Source of the DNA: Empedobacter brevis NBRC 14943 = ATCC 43319
Lineage (GTDB): Bacteria > Bacteroidota > Bacteroidia > Flavobacteriales > Weeksellaceae
Direction: 5' to 3'
Length of the DNA: 64,000 bases
NCBI RefSeq assembly: GCF_000382425.1
Contig: NZ_KB908295.1
Coordinates: 226,274-290,273, forward strand
The notes under the pieces are model-generated. The model was not told the origin of the DNA and made no database searches. It was given only the letters and a program-made list of their open reading frames with translations. The number at the start of each line of letters is the position of its first letter. The stretch's first letter is position 1. A program made the translations under genes and the position numbers. Shown here piece after piece: positions 26,704 through 35,921 of this stretch.

Positions 26704-27696
26704 TTATTTGGCGTTAAGGTCTAAAATAACATTTGCTTTTGTCAATAGCTGAGAAGCTTGTTTAGGATCAACAGGCATTACTTTTACTTCGTATTGCGAT
26801 TGTTGTTGGTCAATATCAGGATAGGCTGTAGATATATTGGCATAAGAGCTTAGAGCTTTTATCGAAACGATTCGTCCTTTCAACACCTTATTATTTTGGT
26901 ATGGAATTTTTAAGGTTACGATTTGATTTTTTTGTAGTTGTCCAATTTTATTTTCTGGAATTGTAAAGCGGAAAAAAGTAGTATTTTCTAAAATTCCATT
27001 GGCAATAGAATAGCCGGCTAAAGCTAATTCACCAACTTTTAAATTAATGGTTTCGACAGTCATATCCTGTGGAGCTTTGATGTGTCTTTCTGCTTCAGCG
27101 ACATCAACTTCTTGAAGAGCACCAAGCGCACGTTCTTTTTGCCCTAATGCCATTTGTTGCTGCTCAATACGGGCGCCGTTTTCAGCATCAGCTAATTCGG
27201 CTGTAGCTGCTAAATATTGATTTTTAGCGCCTTGATATTTTGCATAGACTTCATCATAAGTTTGTTGAGGTACAAGGCTGTCTCGAAGCATATTTCGTAA
27301 ACGATGATTTGATTTCTCAGCATAATCTAACTGTTCTTTCAATCCTGCAACTTTTGCCCGCAATTGTTTTAATTGATTGTCGGTTGCGCCTTTTTTTGCC
27401 ATTTTGTATTGAGCTTCAGCAGAATTTACAGCTCCTTCTGCTTGACTTTTCTTCGCATCAACTTCAGGTAATTGCAAGATAAAAAGTGTTTCTCCCTTTT
27501 TGACAGCATCGCCTTCATGTACTAAAATTTGATCTATTTTACCCGGAATTTTAGTGACAACGCTAATTTGATCACGTTCAATCTTCCCTTGAAAGGTAGA
27601 AAGATGATCTGCATGATTTTCTTTATCGGAAGATTTGCAGTTAGAAAAGAGAAGTAATCCGCTTAATGCGCAAAGAAATGGTATAGTATTTTTCAT
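26704..27696 (-). CDS. HlyD/EmrA-type periplasmic adaptor
   Basis: 330 residues from the ATG at 27696, which starts a lipoprotein-like signal (FLCALSGLLLFSNC, acylated Cys near residue 20); a more upstream ATG would overlap the previous gene by 80 bases. A biotinyl-lipoyl-like strand pair (GKIDQILVHEGDAVKKGETL) precedes a long coiled-coil hairpin (about 75-200), then a beta-barrel part with EDMTVETINLKVGELALAG-like sequence. It bridges the inner-membrane permease and the TolC channel. The start codon overlaps the stop region of the TolC gene. Confidence 0.88.
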   Translation of the reverse strand: MKNTIPFLCALSGLLLFSNCKSSDKENHADHLSTFQGKIERDQISVVTKIPGKIDQILVHEGDAVKKGETLFILQLPEVDAKKSQAEGAVNSAEAQYKMAKKGATDNQLKQLRAKVAGLKEQLDYAEKSNHRLRNMLRDSLVPQQTYDEVYAKYQGAKNQYLAATAELADAENGARIEQQQMALGQKERALGALQEVDVAEAERHIKAPQDMTVETINLKVGELALAGYSIANGILENTTFFRFTIPENKIGQLQKNQIVTLKIPYQNNKVLKGRIVSIKALSSYANISTAYPDIDQQQSQYEVKVMPVDPKQASQLLTKANVILDLNAK

Positions 27697-27700
27697 GATT

Positions 27701-29083
27701 TTAATTCGATAATTGATTAAATAATTCCCCTGAAGTCTGAAGCAATTCGTATGTTTTAGCACGTTGATCCAAAATCTGTGCATAATAACCTAAATTGGCT
27801 TTGTAAAAATCATTTTCGGCAGCCAAACGTTCGGTTACATCAATCAACCCTTCCTGAAAACGTCTCGAAGCAATGTCTAAATTATTGGTTGCAATGGTAT
27901 TTTGTTGCTTGTTTACTTTTAATTTTTCTGATGAGGTTTCGTAATCAATCTTATTTTTGCTTAATAAAAGGTTTAGTTTTTCTTTTGAATCTTTCAATTT
28001 ATTCTCATTGATCATGATATCAGTTTTTGCCTGAGCCAATTTGTTTTTGTGTTGACCTCCGTCCAATAATTCCCATTTTGCTCCAATTCCAATCAGAATG
28101 TTGGGAAATAAAGTAAATTGGTTCAATTTCAAATTAACATCTCCTAATAAATCAACATCTTTTAGTTTGAAACGACTTCCAAAAATAGACGTGTAATTGG
28201 TGTTCGCAAAAGCAAAAACTTGTGGTAAATGTGAACCTTTTTCTTTTTGATATAAAAATTCGTACGCTTTCACAGAATGTTCAAGTGCTTTCAGTTCTTT
28301 TTTATTTTCTAAAGTATAAGTTGACGAAAGAATATCAAGAGGAATAAGTTCATAGTGTATTTGCTGAAGATCCTGTAGTGTCAGATGAGTAAGTGTTTCC
28401 AGTTTTTTATAAAGTAATTGCCTATTACCATTTACTTCAACTTGCCGGGCTTCTAATTCGAGCATCGCTAGTTTTATTTTCTCACGATCATATGGAATTG
28501 CTAAACCATTTTGGATGGCTTTCTGAACTTTTAGATGCTCTTTATCCAAACGTTTTACAGAATTAGAAATTAACTCTTCTACTTTTCCTAATAACATCAG
28601 CTGATCATACGTTTGTAAAATATCTTTGGTGATGTTTTCTTTTTCAGCTTCTTTCAAATAGTCTAGTGCAACGCTTTTTTCTTGGATAGCATTTAAGGCA
28701 TTTGGAATTTGTAAGCCAGAAAAAATAACCTGAGTGGCATTGACTCCAAGTGTTACAATACCTGCAGATGTATTAAATTGTTGATTTCCGGAAAAAAGAT
28801 CTGTTGATAATAAATCGATTGATTTGGTAGGAATATCAATAATTCCATGTGAGTTGAAATACCCACCTAAAGCAATGGCAGATAAGTTGGGTTGTCGTTT
28901 ACCTTTTATTTCATTATATTGATAATTATTTTTTTCAACTTCGAGCTGTTTGTTTTTCAATTCATAACTCGTTTCTATGGCTTTATCAACAGGTAATTTA
29001 AGTTGAGGATCAATCAGCTGTTGTCCAAAACCGGATAGGGAAGAGAGTAAAGCGATAAGAGAAAAATAACGGATGGTAGGCAT
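27701..29083 (-). CDS. TolC family outer-membrane efflux protein
   Basis: A 460-residue exported protein with signal peptide (ending SLSGFGQ) and two repeats of long heptad-rich helices, including LEVEKNNYQYNEIKGKRQPN in the first and the ASRRFQEGLIDVTERLAAEN motif in the second, diagnostic for TolC-type channels. First gene of the exporter operon (TolC, adaptor, permease). It contributes the outer-membrane exit duct. Substrate unknown. Confidence 0.9.
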   Translation of the reverse strand: MPTIRYFSLIALLSSLSGFGQQLIDPQLKLPVDKAIETSYELKNKQLEVEKNNYQYNEIKGKRQPNLSAIALGGYFNSHGIIDIPTKSIDLLSTDLFSGNQQFNTSAGIVTLGVNATQVIFSGLQIPNALNAIQEKSVALDYLKEAEKENITKDILQTYDQLMLLGKVEELISNSVKRLDKEHLKVQKAIQNGLAIPYDREKIKLAMLELEARQVEVNGNRQLLYKKLETLTHLTLQDLQQIHYELIPLDILSSTYTLENKKELKALEHSVKAYEFLYQKEKGSHLPQVFAFANTNYTSIFGSRFKLKDVDLLGDVNLKLNQFTLFPNILIGIGAKWELLDGGQHKNKLAQAKTDIMINENKLKDSKEKLNLLLSKNKIDYETSSEKLKVNKQQNTIATNNLDIASRRFQEGLIDVTERLAAENDFYKANLGYYAQILDQRAKTYELLQTSGELFNQLSN

Positions 29084-29153
29084 TATTATATTTTGGATAA
29101 ATTTAACAAAAAATATACCATGAATAAAAGTCTAGATTAGAATAGGATTAAAA

Positions 29154-29190
29154 ATAAAAATCCTGAAACTTTTTATGGTATCAGGACTTC
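29154..29190 (-). terminator. Terminator of the 29.2-kb lipoprotein gene
   Basis: On the minus strand AGTCCTGATACC folds against GTTTCAGGA (with small mismatches) and runs into TTTTTATTTTT, 41 bases after the lipoprotein stop. Confidence 0.65.
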
Positions 29191-29230
29191 CAAAAAAAAG
29201 CCAAATAAAATGGCGCATAGTTCAATGTAT

Positions 29231-29905
29231 TTAATATTTCTTATCGATAATGTCTAATGTTTCGTTTAATGATTCTTTCATCATTTGTCCTAAATAATCT
29301 GTAGATGTTTTGTTGATTGTTTCTTCTATATATTTTGTTCCGCCAATTGTTTCACTATATTTTAAGACATTGTTTTTTAAGTCTAAAATATTAATGTAAA
29401 CATATGTTTTGGCAATATATTTCTGTTTATTTACCGGATCAAAATCAAGCCCGGATTTGACATTGATTACAACTAAATCATCCAGTTTAATAGTATTTTT
29501 TAAATCGTTAAATTTTACCTGATTGACATTCTCTTGTGTAATCAGTTCATGTGGGATAATTTTTTTATCAAATTTATCAATCATTTGATATTTGTAGTGA
29601 TTATCATTTAGGATTTTTACCGATTTATCACGAATTGTTTTGACAACATCAAATTTGGAATTCAATTGTTTTAGTTGATTTTCAATAGATTTCGATTCTA
29701 TATTTTTATCCAAGTTTTGTGAGTTGTGATCAAAAAAGCCAACAGAGTCGATGTTAATTATGACGCCGACTTTACTCACAGGAACATCTAATGCACTTTC
29801 GTACGTTAGGGTATTAATGGCTAATTCTTTGGGAGCTTCTTTTTTTTGCTCGCAAGATTGGGTTAGAAGTAACAACCCTATTACAAAATAAACTAAATTT
29901 TTCAT
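29231..29905 (-). CDS. Lipoprotein of unknown function
   Basis: A 224-residue lipoprotein with lipobox LTQSC (Cys18). The mature domain has alternating strands and helices, with MIDKFDKKIIPHELITQENV in the middle and YVYINILDLKNNVLKYSE near the end. That strand arrangement recalls penicillin-binding-protein activator or GNA1162-like lipoproteins that assemble at the outer membrane, but no specific family is recognised. It lies 58 bases beyond the MsbA-like gene's terminus on the opposite side of a short spacer and has its own terminator. Confidence 0.6.
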   Translation of the reverse strand: MKNLVYFVIGLLLLTQSCEQKKEAPKELAINTLTYESALDVPVSKVGVIINIDSVGFFDHNSQNLDKNIESKSIENQLKQLNSKFDVVKTIRDKSVKILNDNHYKYQMIDKFDKKIIPHELITQENVNQVKFNDLKNTIKLDDLVVINVKSGLDFDPVNKQKYIAKTYVYINILDLKNNVLKYSETIGGTKYIEETINKTSTDYLGQMMKESLNETLDIIDKKY

Positions 29906-29963
29906 ATGCCAACCTATTACTCCTTTAAAGATAATAATTTATAATGGATGTAATACGTTTTTT

Positions 29964-31763
29964 TTAATAATTTTCTTCTTCGTCTTCATCAAATGTTTTG
30001 GCGATTTTTTCAATGTTCAAACTTTTCGCCATTGCATCAAAAATTTCTTTATACGTACCATTCATTTTATAAACATCTTCATGAATTCCGTGTTCAACAA
30101 GTTCACCTTGTTTCATGACGTAAGTATAATCCGCATCAATAATTTGAGAAATACTATGGGAAATAATAATGACAGTTCGGTCTTTTTTTATCGCATCTAA
30201 ACTGTTTTTGATTTGTTCAGTCGCAATGGCGTCAAGACTTGCTGTCGGTTCGTCCAGGAAAATAATGGGAGGATTTTTAAGAAACATTCTGGCAATGGCT
30301 ATGCGTTGTTGCTGACCGCCGGAAAGTAATAAAGCCTTGGACTGATACCCTTCGGGCAAATCCATAATTTGTTCATGAATGTAAGCACGTTTTGCAGCAT
30401 CCTCTATTTCTTCGAAAGTAGCATTGACATTTCCGTATCGTATATTTTCTTCAATTGTTCCGTTGAAAATATGATTTTTTTGTAAAACCAACCCGATGTT
30501 ATCCCGTAAAAATTGTGTATTATATTCTTCTATATCAATTCCATCCAATAAAATTTTACCTGAATCCGGCTGATAAAATTTATCCAATAAATTGATAATG
30601 GTACTTTTCCCGGCACCTGACAAACCAACCAAAGCTGTAATTTTATTCGGTTGAATTATCATGTTGATATTTTTTAAGGCTTTGTATCCATTTGGGTAAG
30701 AAAAATCGACGTTCTGAATTTCGAATTTTCCTTTTAAATAGGTAGGGATATAAGTCCCGGAAGATTCTTTTTCGTTATCCGCTTTCAAGATACCAAAAAA
30801 ACTTTCCGAATAAATCATGGCATCATTCATTTCGTCATAAATTCGGTGCAATTGACGAATCGGAGCCGAAACATTATTGAACAATAAAATGTGAAACATA
30901 ATTGCTCCAATAGTCATTTGCCCATCCAATACCAAATAAGCTGTTAAGATAATGATAATCACCACTCCAAATTGTTCAATAAAAGATTTTAAACCATCGA
31001 AAAAGAAACTCGTTTTGCGTGTTTGCATTTGATTGTTGGTCAATTCTTTTTGCAGTGCGAGTTGTTTTTTACCTTCGATATCTTCTCTGTTAAATGATTT
31101 TATAACTGTGATAGAGTCAATTATACTAATGATTCCTTGTGATTTCTGTTCGCGGTAACCTCTCAGGTTTCTTCGCCAGCCACTCAGTTTTTTTGCTTGC
31201 CGTTGTGTAATGATGAAATAAATTGGAACAATACAAAGTCCAACTAAACCAACATAAACATTTGCATTGAACATTAAAATTAATGCCACAATGGAATTTG
31301 CAAAAAGAGGAAGGATATCAATAAAAAAGTTTTGAACCAAGCGGGTCAAGCTTTCTATTCCTCTATCAATACGAGTTTGTAATTTTCCGGCTTGATTATC
31401 CTGATCGGTATAAAAAGCCATTCGATAGGTTAAAATCTTTTCGATAATTGCTTGAGCCAAATCTTGAGAAACTAAAATTCTCAATTTTTCTCCGTAATAT
31501 TTTTGCCCAAACGTAATAAATGCATTCAAAATTTCTTTTGTCATCAGGACAATAGAGATAAATAGAATGATTTGGAGACCCTCTTTCAAACCTTCACCGG
31601 CTTCAACCAATCCATTAATAGAATCTACGGTATATTGTAAAATCAAAGCATTGACTTGCGAGGTAAATGAACCAACCAAAGTTAGAAGTAAAGTTGCTAC
31701 AACTAAAGCACGGTAAGGTTTTACAAATGGGCGTAAATTTTTGAAAAGCTGGATGATTGTCAT
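29964..31763 (-). CDS. ABC exporter, MsbA-like half transporter
   Basis: A 599-residue fusion of six membrane helices (about 15-310) and a nucleotide-binding domain (about 345-580). Walker A is GLSGAGKST near residue 375, the signature LLSGGQQQRIAIAR near 478, and Walker B PPIIFLDEPTASLD. The whole has the architecture of lipid-A/lipid flippases and multidrug exporters acting as homodimers. The C-terminus is acidic (FDEDEEENY). It is nine bases from the FUSC gene upstream and therefore probably co-transcribed with it. Substrate cannot be read from sequence. Confidence 0.9.
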   Translation of the reverse strand: MTIIQLFKNLRPFVKPYRALVVATLLLTLVGSFTSQVNALILQYTVDSINGLVEAGEGLKEGLQIILFISIVLMTKEILNAFITFGQKYYGEKLRILVSQDLAQAIIEKILTYRMAFYTDQDNQAGKLQTRIDRGIESLTRLVQNFFIDILPLFANSIVALILMFNANVYVGLVGLCIVPIYFIITQRQAKKLSGWRRNLRGYREQKSQGIISIIDSITVIKSFNREDIEGKKQLALQKELTNNQMQTRKTSFFFDGLKSFIEQFGVVIIIILTAYLVLDGQMTIGAIMFHILLFNNVSAPIRQLHRIYDEMNDAMIYSESFFGILKADNEKESSGTYIPTYLKGKFEIQNVDFSYPNGYKALKNINMIIQPNKITALVGLSGAGKSTIINLLDKFYQPDSGKILLDGIDIEEYNTQFLRDNIGLVLQKNHIFNGTIEENIRYGNVNATFEEIEDAAKRAYIHEQIMDLPEGYQSKALLLSGGQQQRIAIARMFLKNPPIIFLDEPTASLDAIATEQIKNSLDAIKKDRTVIIISHSISQIIDADYTYVMKQGELVEHGIHEDVYKMNGTYKEIFDAMAKSLNIEKIAKTFDEDEEENY

Positions 31764-31772
31764 GTAGCTTAT

Positions 31773-33950
31773 TTATTCTTTTAAAGGTTCATCTTTCACG
31801 AAAACGTGTCCGACTTTTGTGAAATCATAAGCGATTTCATATAGATATTCCAGTAAATCTTCAATTAAATCAGAGTCATTTTGTAAAGCTTCTGTTTCAA
31901 TTTCTGTATACGCAATGGTTTTATCCCTAAATTCAATTGTTTTAGGTAAATTTTCGGTTTCATATTCACCGTAAAGTCGAATATTTTGAAGCAATAATTG
32001 CAAAATTTTCTTCATTAAACGGATATGTTCAGAAGTTAAAATAACAGAATTATTCTTTTTAATAATTTTTACTAAACCAACGGAATAAGAGACAAAGGAT
32101 TGATTGAAGATGGTAAATTTATTCAACACATTTGCATTTTCCTGTTTACCTTTTGGTTCTGAAATGACCCGCTGGAAAACCGAATTGATATTTGCCATTG
32201 CAATAAAAACATCTTTTCGTGCAAGTTTATAGTCAGTTGTTGAAACTTCATTGTCAGCTAATTTTTTAAAAACTAGAAAAATGAATTCATAATTGGCGAT
32301 TAACGCTTTTTGAATATACTCATTCATGTTATTTTTTTCCCAAGTAGGTAAAATTAAATAACATGAAATGAAAGCCATAAACCCACCTACAAGTGTATCG
32401 ATTAAACGTTCTTGAATAATATACAGCGAATCTTTTTGAGAATAAAAACTAAACGAAATCAAAATATAAGCGGTTAAATAGAATGTACCAATTGCATATT
32501 TATGACGAATAAAGGTATAAGCCATTAACATAAAGAACAGCATCAAAGCAAATCGTATAGCATGTTGTGGAATAATTAAAAGAACTAATATTCCGACCAA
32601 ACCTCCTGCTATAGTTCCCTTTAATCGTTGGAAATTACGTTTTTTAGTAACACTAAAACCGGGTTTTAAAATGACCAGAACTGTCATCAAAATCCAGTAA
32701 CTATGATAAGTCATCGGAATAATAAATGTAACGCCATATGCCAATAATATAACAATAGAAGAACGTATAGCGTGTCTGAAAATAGGAGATTTTAAATTGA
32801 AATGATCTCTAAGTTTCCGCCATGAATAATCCACAGTAGGTTCAAAATGCTCAGCATGTTCCAATGGATTTTTCTTTTTTTCTGTAAAAGAATCATCGTA
32901 AAAAAACTTATGAATAAATTCAATTTTGTAAACAACTTGTTTTAGATTGATATAGATTTTGGTTAACACAATGGGTTTTTTACCCTCTGCATACAATTCT
33001 TTAATGGCGTCGTCAATCTTTTTTAATTCCACTTCAAAATCGAATGTAGGTTGTTTAGGACGTTTATTAGAATTAATATGATACGCAATCATTTTCAATT
33101 CATGCGCAAGTTTATTCATCATGTTGTAAATTTTACGCATTGCTTTCGAATCGCCATACACTTCTCTGATTTTCTCGTAATCGTACTGTGTCGCTGTAAT
33201 ATTTTCGAAAATATCAATTAAATCAGAAAAAATAAATACAATAGAGCGACCAATAGGTGTTTGATCTTTTACTAACCTTTTATTGGAGAAAACTAATTCA
33301 CGAACCAGATTTTGTTTTTCATTAATGACAACATGTTCATCAATCAACTTTTTGATAATATCATCGTAATTGGAATCTTTATCAAACATTGAGGCTTTTA
33401 TTCTGATGTATTCAGAAATATGAATCATGGCGTCTGCAAGATTTTGCTGTGCCATTCGGTATGGGCGAAATGTACTGATTGCTAAACTGAAAATAGTGTA
33501 CCAAGCAGCTCCGGCTGTTACAAAAAGCGCGATATGAAACGGACTTAAATAAGAACGTAAATCATTCATATTCATTACCATTGTCATCATGACGACCATT
33601 CCAACCGCACTCGTACGCTGTCCCCAGACGGTTAACATGTTCGAGCAGAATACGACAAGAGTTAAACAGATTCCCAAAAGCACAGGAAAATGATTGATCG
33701 TTTTTGTGAAATAAGAAACAATAAAAATCAATAAAACCGAAAGCCACATTAAATTCCTACGTTCCTTAAATGGGCCGGGAGTATCGGTCATATGCGCCAA
33801 GACTGCACCGAGACTTATTGTAACACCGGCGTATAAATCACCGAAAAAACTTGCAACCAAAGGAGGAATAACAATTGCTAAAGATGTTTTAATACCATCT
33901 GCAAGAGCTTCTCCGTAGATAAAGTTTTCGATTTTATTTTTGAGTTTCAA
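31773..33950 (-). CDS. FUSC family membrane protein (YccS/YhfK-like)
   Basis: A 725-residue inner-membrane protein with two sets of about five to six helices (about 20-165 and 390-515) separated by a cytosolic helical region and followed by a C-terminal helical domain. The duplicated SLGAVLAHMTDTPGPF and ILKPGFSVTKKRNFQRLKGT segments are the FUSC signature. Related proteins are aromatic-acid efflux or envelope-stress components; the role here is unknown. It heads a two-gene unit with the MsbA-like exporter. Confidence 0.87.
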   Translation of the reverse strand: MKLKNKIENFIYGEALADGIKTSLAIVIPPLVASFFGDLYAGVTISLGAVLAHMTDTPGPFKERRNLMWLSVLLIFIVSYFTKTINHFPVLLGICLTLVVFCSNMLTVWGQRTSAVGMVVMMTMVMNMNDLRSYLSPFHIALFVTAGAAWYTIFSLAISTFRPYRMAQQNLADAMIHISEYIRIKASMFDKDSNYDDIIKKLIDEHVVINEKQNLVRELVFSNKRLVKDQTPIGRSIVFIFSDLIDIFENITATQYDYEKIREVYGDSKAMRKIYNMMNKLAHELKMIAYHINSNKRPKQPTFDFEVELKKIDDAIKELYAEGKKPIVLTKIYINLKQVVYKIEFIHKFFYDDSFTEKKKNPLEHAEHFEPTVDYSWRKLRDHFNLKSPIFRHAIRSSIVILLAYGVTFIIPMTYHSYWILMTVLVILKPGFSVTKKRNFQRLKGTIAGGLVGILVLLIIPQHAIRFALMLFFMLMAYTFIRHKYAIGTFYLTAYILISFSFYSQKDSLYIIQERLIDTLVGGFMAFISCYLILPTWEKNNMNEYIQKALIANYEFIFLVFKKLADNEVSTTDYKLARKDVFIAMANINSVFQRVISEPKGKQENANVLNKFTIFNQSFVSYSVGLVKIIKKNNSVILTSEHIRLMKKILQLLLQNIRLYGEYETENLPKTIEFRDKTIAYTEIETEALQNDSDLIEDLLEYLYEIAYDFTKVGHVFVKDEPLKE

Positions 33951-34012
33951 ATGTATTTTTTTAGGGTTGAATATTGTTGTATAAAATTAGCACAACTTTT
34001 TTCGAAACCCAA

Positions 34013-35179
34013 CTAAATACGCGAAGTTTTTAGAATATGAAAACCGTTTATACTTTGCGTGAAAATTAGGGTTGTTTCACCTCCGTCATTGATTTTAAAT
34101 TTCTTTTTAATTACATCAATCGGTTGGTTGTAATTTTTAACCAACAGATTCGCTTTACTTTTTAAAATTTCTTTTTTAGGGTGCTGAACTTCTTTTTTAA
34201 TCAGATAAATTTTACCGGGAAAATCAGGCAGAAGTTCATTTGATGTATACAAATGTGTATTCTGATGAAGTTTAGACAAGTTTAATTGTTCACTTAATAA
34301 CTTGAAAGCACCAGTTTTTAGAATGGCTACATTCGGTTCGTAAATATAACGTTGAATAGATCCGAAGCTCGCATTCGCCTTGTATTCATCTTCAAAATGG
34401 AAAGAAAATTTATGTTGTTCGCTTTCCAAATTAACGGCTTGAATTAAAGGGTTTTTGGAAGAGTTATTCTTATCTAAAATGAGAAGAAAATCTTTTACTT
34501 CATTCTTTAAGGCAACAATATGAATTTCAGAAACAGCATCGATTTGTTGTAAGGTAGAAGTAATATCCAGTAGAGGAGAGAGTTTAATCATGATTTGATT
34601 GGATTTCTCAAAAAAGGTTGGAATCCATTCTAAAATATTAGGTTCTAAATCTTCTAAAATGAATTTTCGTCCACTCGAATTTCTTCTCGCAGGATCCAGG
34701 TAAATGACATCAAATTCCAAAGCAGGATTTTCTTTAAAAAAAGTTTGAAAAGTTCCGGTATATGTTTCCAGATTTGGGGCTAAAATCTGTGCATTGTGAT
34801 GTACGATTTGACTTAATTCAGGATTTTGTTCAATGTGATACACCTTGTCAAAACTCTTGGCAAAAGCCATGGTATCAATTCCGAAACCTGCAGTCAAATC
34901 AATCAAAGTTTTACCATTGATCAAATTCGCTTTGTAAATTGCAGTTGCCTCAGAACTTGCCTGCTCTAAATTTACAGAAGGAGGGAAATAAATATTCTCT
35001 GCAGCATAAAGAGTCGGAAATTTATGTTTAGAAACTTGAATTCCTTTTAATTGTTGCGCAATCTCTGAAGAAGATACCGCATCAAACGGAGATTTTTTTA
35101 ATCCAATAGATTTGAAATCTTCGTGTTCAATTGTTTTTAAATATGCTTGGAATTCTTTTGTTAAAATAGTTTGATTCAA
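34013..35179 (-). CDS. THUMP-like domain class I SAM-dependent methyltransferase
   Basis: A 388-residue cytosolic protein. The methyltransferase core has motif I TLIDLTAGFGIDTMAFAKSF near residue 92 and the catalytic-loop motif DVIYLDPARR near 158, similar to N-methyltransferases acting on RNA bases. The C-terminal part (from about 300) has the small ferredoxin-like THUMP-like fold of the PG_1098 group. An RNA substrate, probably tRNA or rRNA, is inferred from the family. It is followed, after an 11-base gap, by the RDD gene upstream in the transcript. Confidence 0.87.
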   Translation of the reverse strand: MNQTILTKEFQAYLKTIEHEDFKSIGLKKSPFDAVSSSEIAQQLKGIQVSKHKFPTLYAAENIYFPPSVNLEQASSEATAIYKANLINGKTLIDLTAGFGIDTMAFAKSFDKVYHIEQNPELSQIVHHNAQILAPNLETYTGTFQTFFKENPALEFDVIYLDPARRNSSGRKFILEDLEPNILEWIPTFFEKSNQIMIKLSPLLDITSTLQQIDAVSEIHIVALKNEVKDFLLILDKNNSSKNPLIQAVNLESEQHKFSFHFEDEYKANASFGSIQRYIYEPNVAILKTGAFKLLSEQLNLSKLHQNTHLYTSNELLPDFPGKIYLIKKEVQHPKKEILKSKANLLVKNYNQPIDVIKKKFKINDGGETTLIFTQSINGFHILKTSRI

Positions 35180-35190
35180 AATGTAATTTT

Positions 35191-35604
35191 TTATTTTTTT
35201 ATCATTTTCGTTTTAGCAAAAAGATCTCCTAATCGTTGGCTTTCGCTAAAATTATTTATGACTAGAATACCAATTATTCCACAGAATGCAAAATAATCAA
35301 TAGGATCTAAAAGATGACGAATTAAAGATTGTGAATAATTGAGAGGTTTTTCTGTTTTTGCATCTACTGGTTGCAAATTTAGGATTAAATGTCCCAATGT
35401 TCCATGCAAAATGGTTTCAATAGCTACAAAATAAATTAACCAAAAAACAAAAATAGGTAAAACCATAATTCCACTTACATGATAACTTCCATCAATCGTA
35501 GAATCTCCAAATTTATAAATATACAGAGATGTAATAATAATAACTATTGAGTAATCAACAAGACTGGCAATACTTCGTTGAAAGATGTACTTCCTAGGTT
35601 TCAT
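35191..35604 (-). CDS. RDD family membrane protein
   Basis: A 137-residue protein with three membrane helices. It has the RDD-like start (FQRSIASLVDYSIVIIITSLY), where Arg8 and Asp14 correspond to the family residues, a central helix, and a C-terminal helix preceded by SQSLIRHLLDPIDYF. Function unknown; some relatives affect ion exchange. Its start overlaps the end of the gene upstream by 11 bases, so they are co-translated. Confidence 0.8.
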   Translation of the reverse strand: MKPRKYIFQRSIASLVDYSIVIIITSLYIYKFGDSTIDGSYHVSGIMVLPIFVFWLIYFVAIETILHGTLGHLILNLQPVDAKTEKPLNYSQSLIRHLLDPIDYFAFCGIIGILVINNFSESQRLGDLFAKTKMIKK

Positions 35605-35911
35605 AAATTTTTAATAATTTGAGTAAAGCAAAATGCAGTTCGTCTTGTTCAGCAGCTTCAATGTCAATTTGATGAGGTTTATTTTCTCTAGAAATATTAA
35701 ACCCTTCCTCAATATCATTGTAATAAATAATAAATCTTCCAATTTTTCCAACAATCCAAAAAAAGTCATCACCACCATAAAAAGGAGCTTTTCTTTTTTC
35801 AGGAATAATTTTGACTGAATTCCAAAAAGACAAAACTTCAGCATCCATTACAGCTACTGAAGTTTCGATTATAATAGTAAGTTCTTCTAACGAAATCGGA
35901 GTCCAATTCAT
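35594..35911 (-). CDS. Hypothetical protein upstream of RDD gene
   Basis: A 105-residue cytosolic protein with no recognised family. Two helices at the N-terminus (EELTIIIETSVAVMDAEVLSF) are followed by strands DDFFWIVGKIGRFIIYYNDI and a final acidic helix. It lies ten bases beyond the methylmalonyl-CoA mutase subunit gene and overlaps the RDD gene, thus inside one operon. Function cannot be assigned. Confidence 0.65.
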   Translation of the reverse strand: MNWTPISLEELTIIIETSVAVMDAEVLSFWNSVKIIPEKRKAPFYGGDDFFWIVGKIGRFIIYYNDIEEGFNISRENKPHQIDIEAAEQDELHFALLKLLKIYET

Positions 35912-35921
35912 GTTCTAAAAA

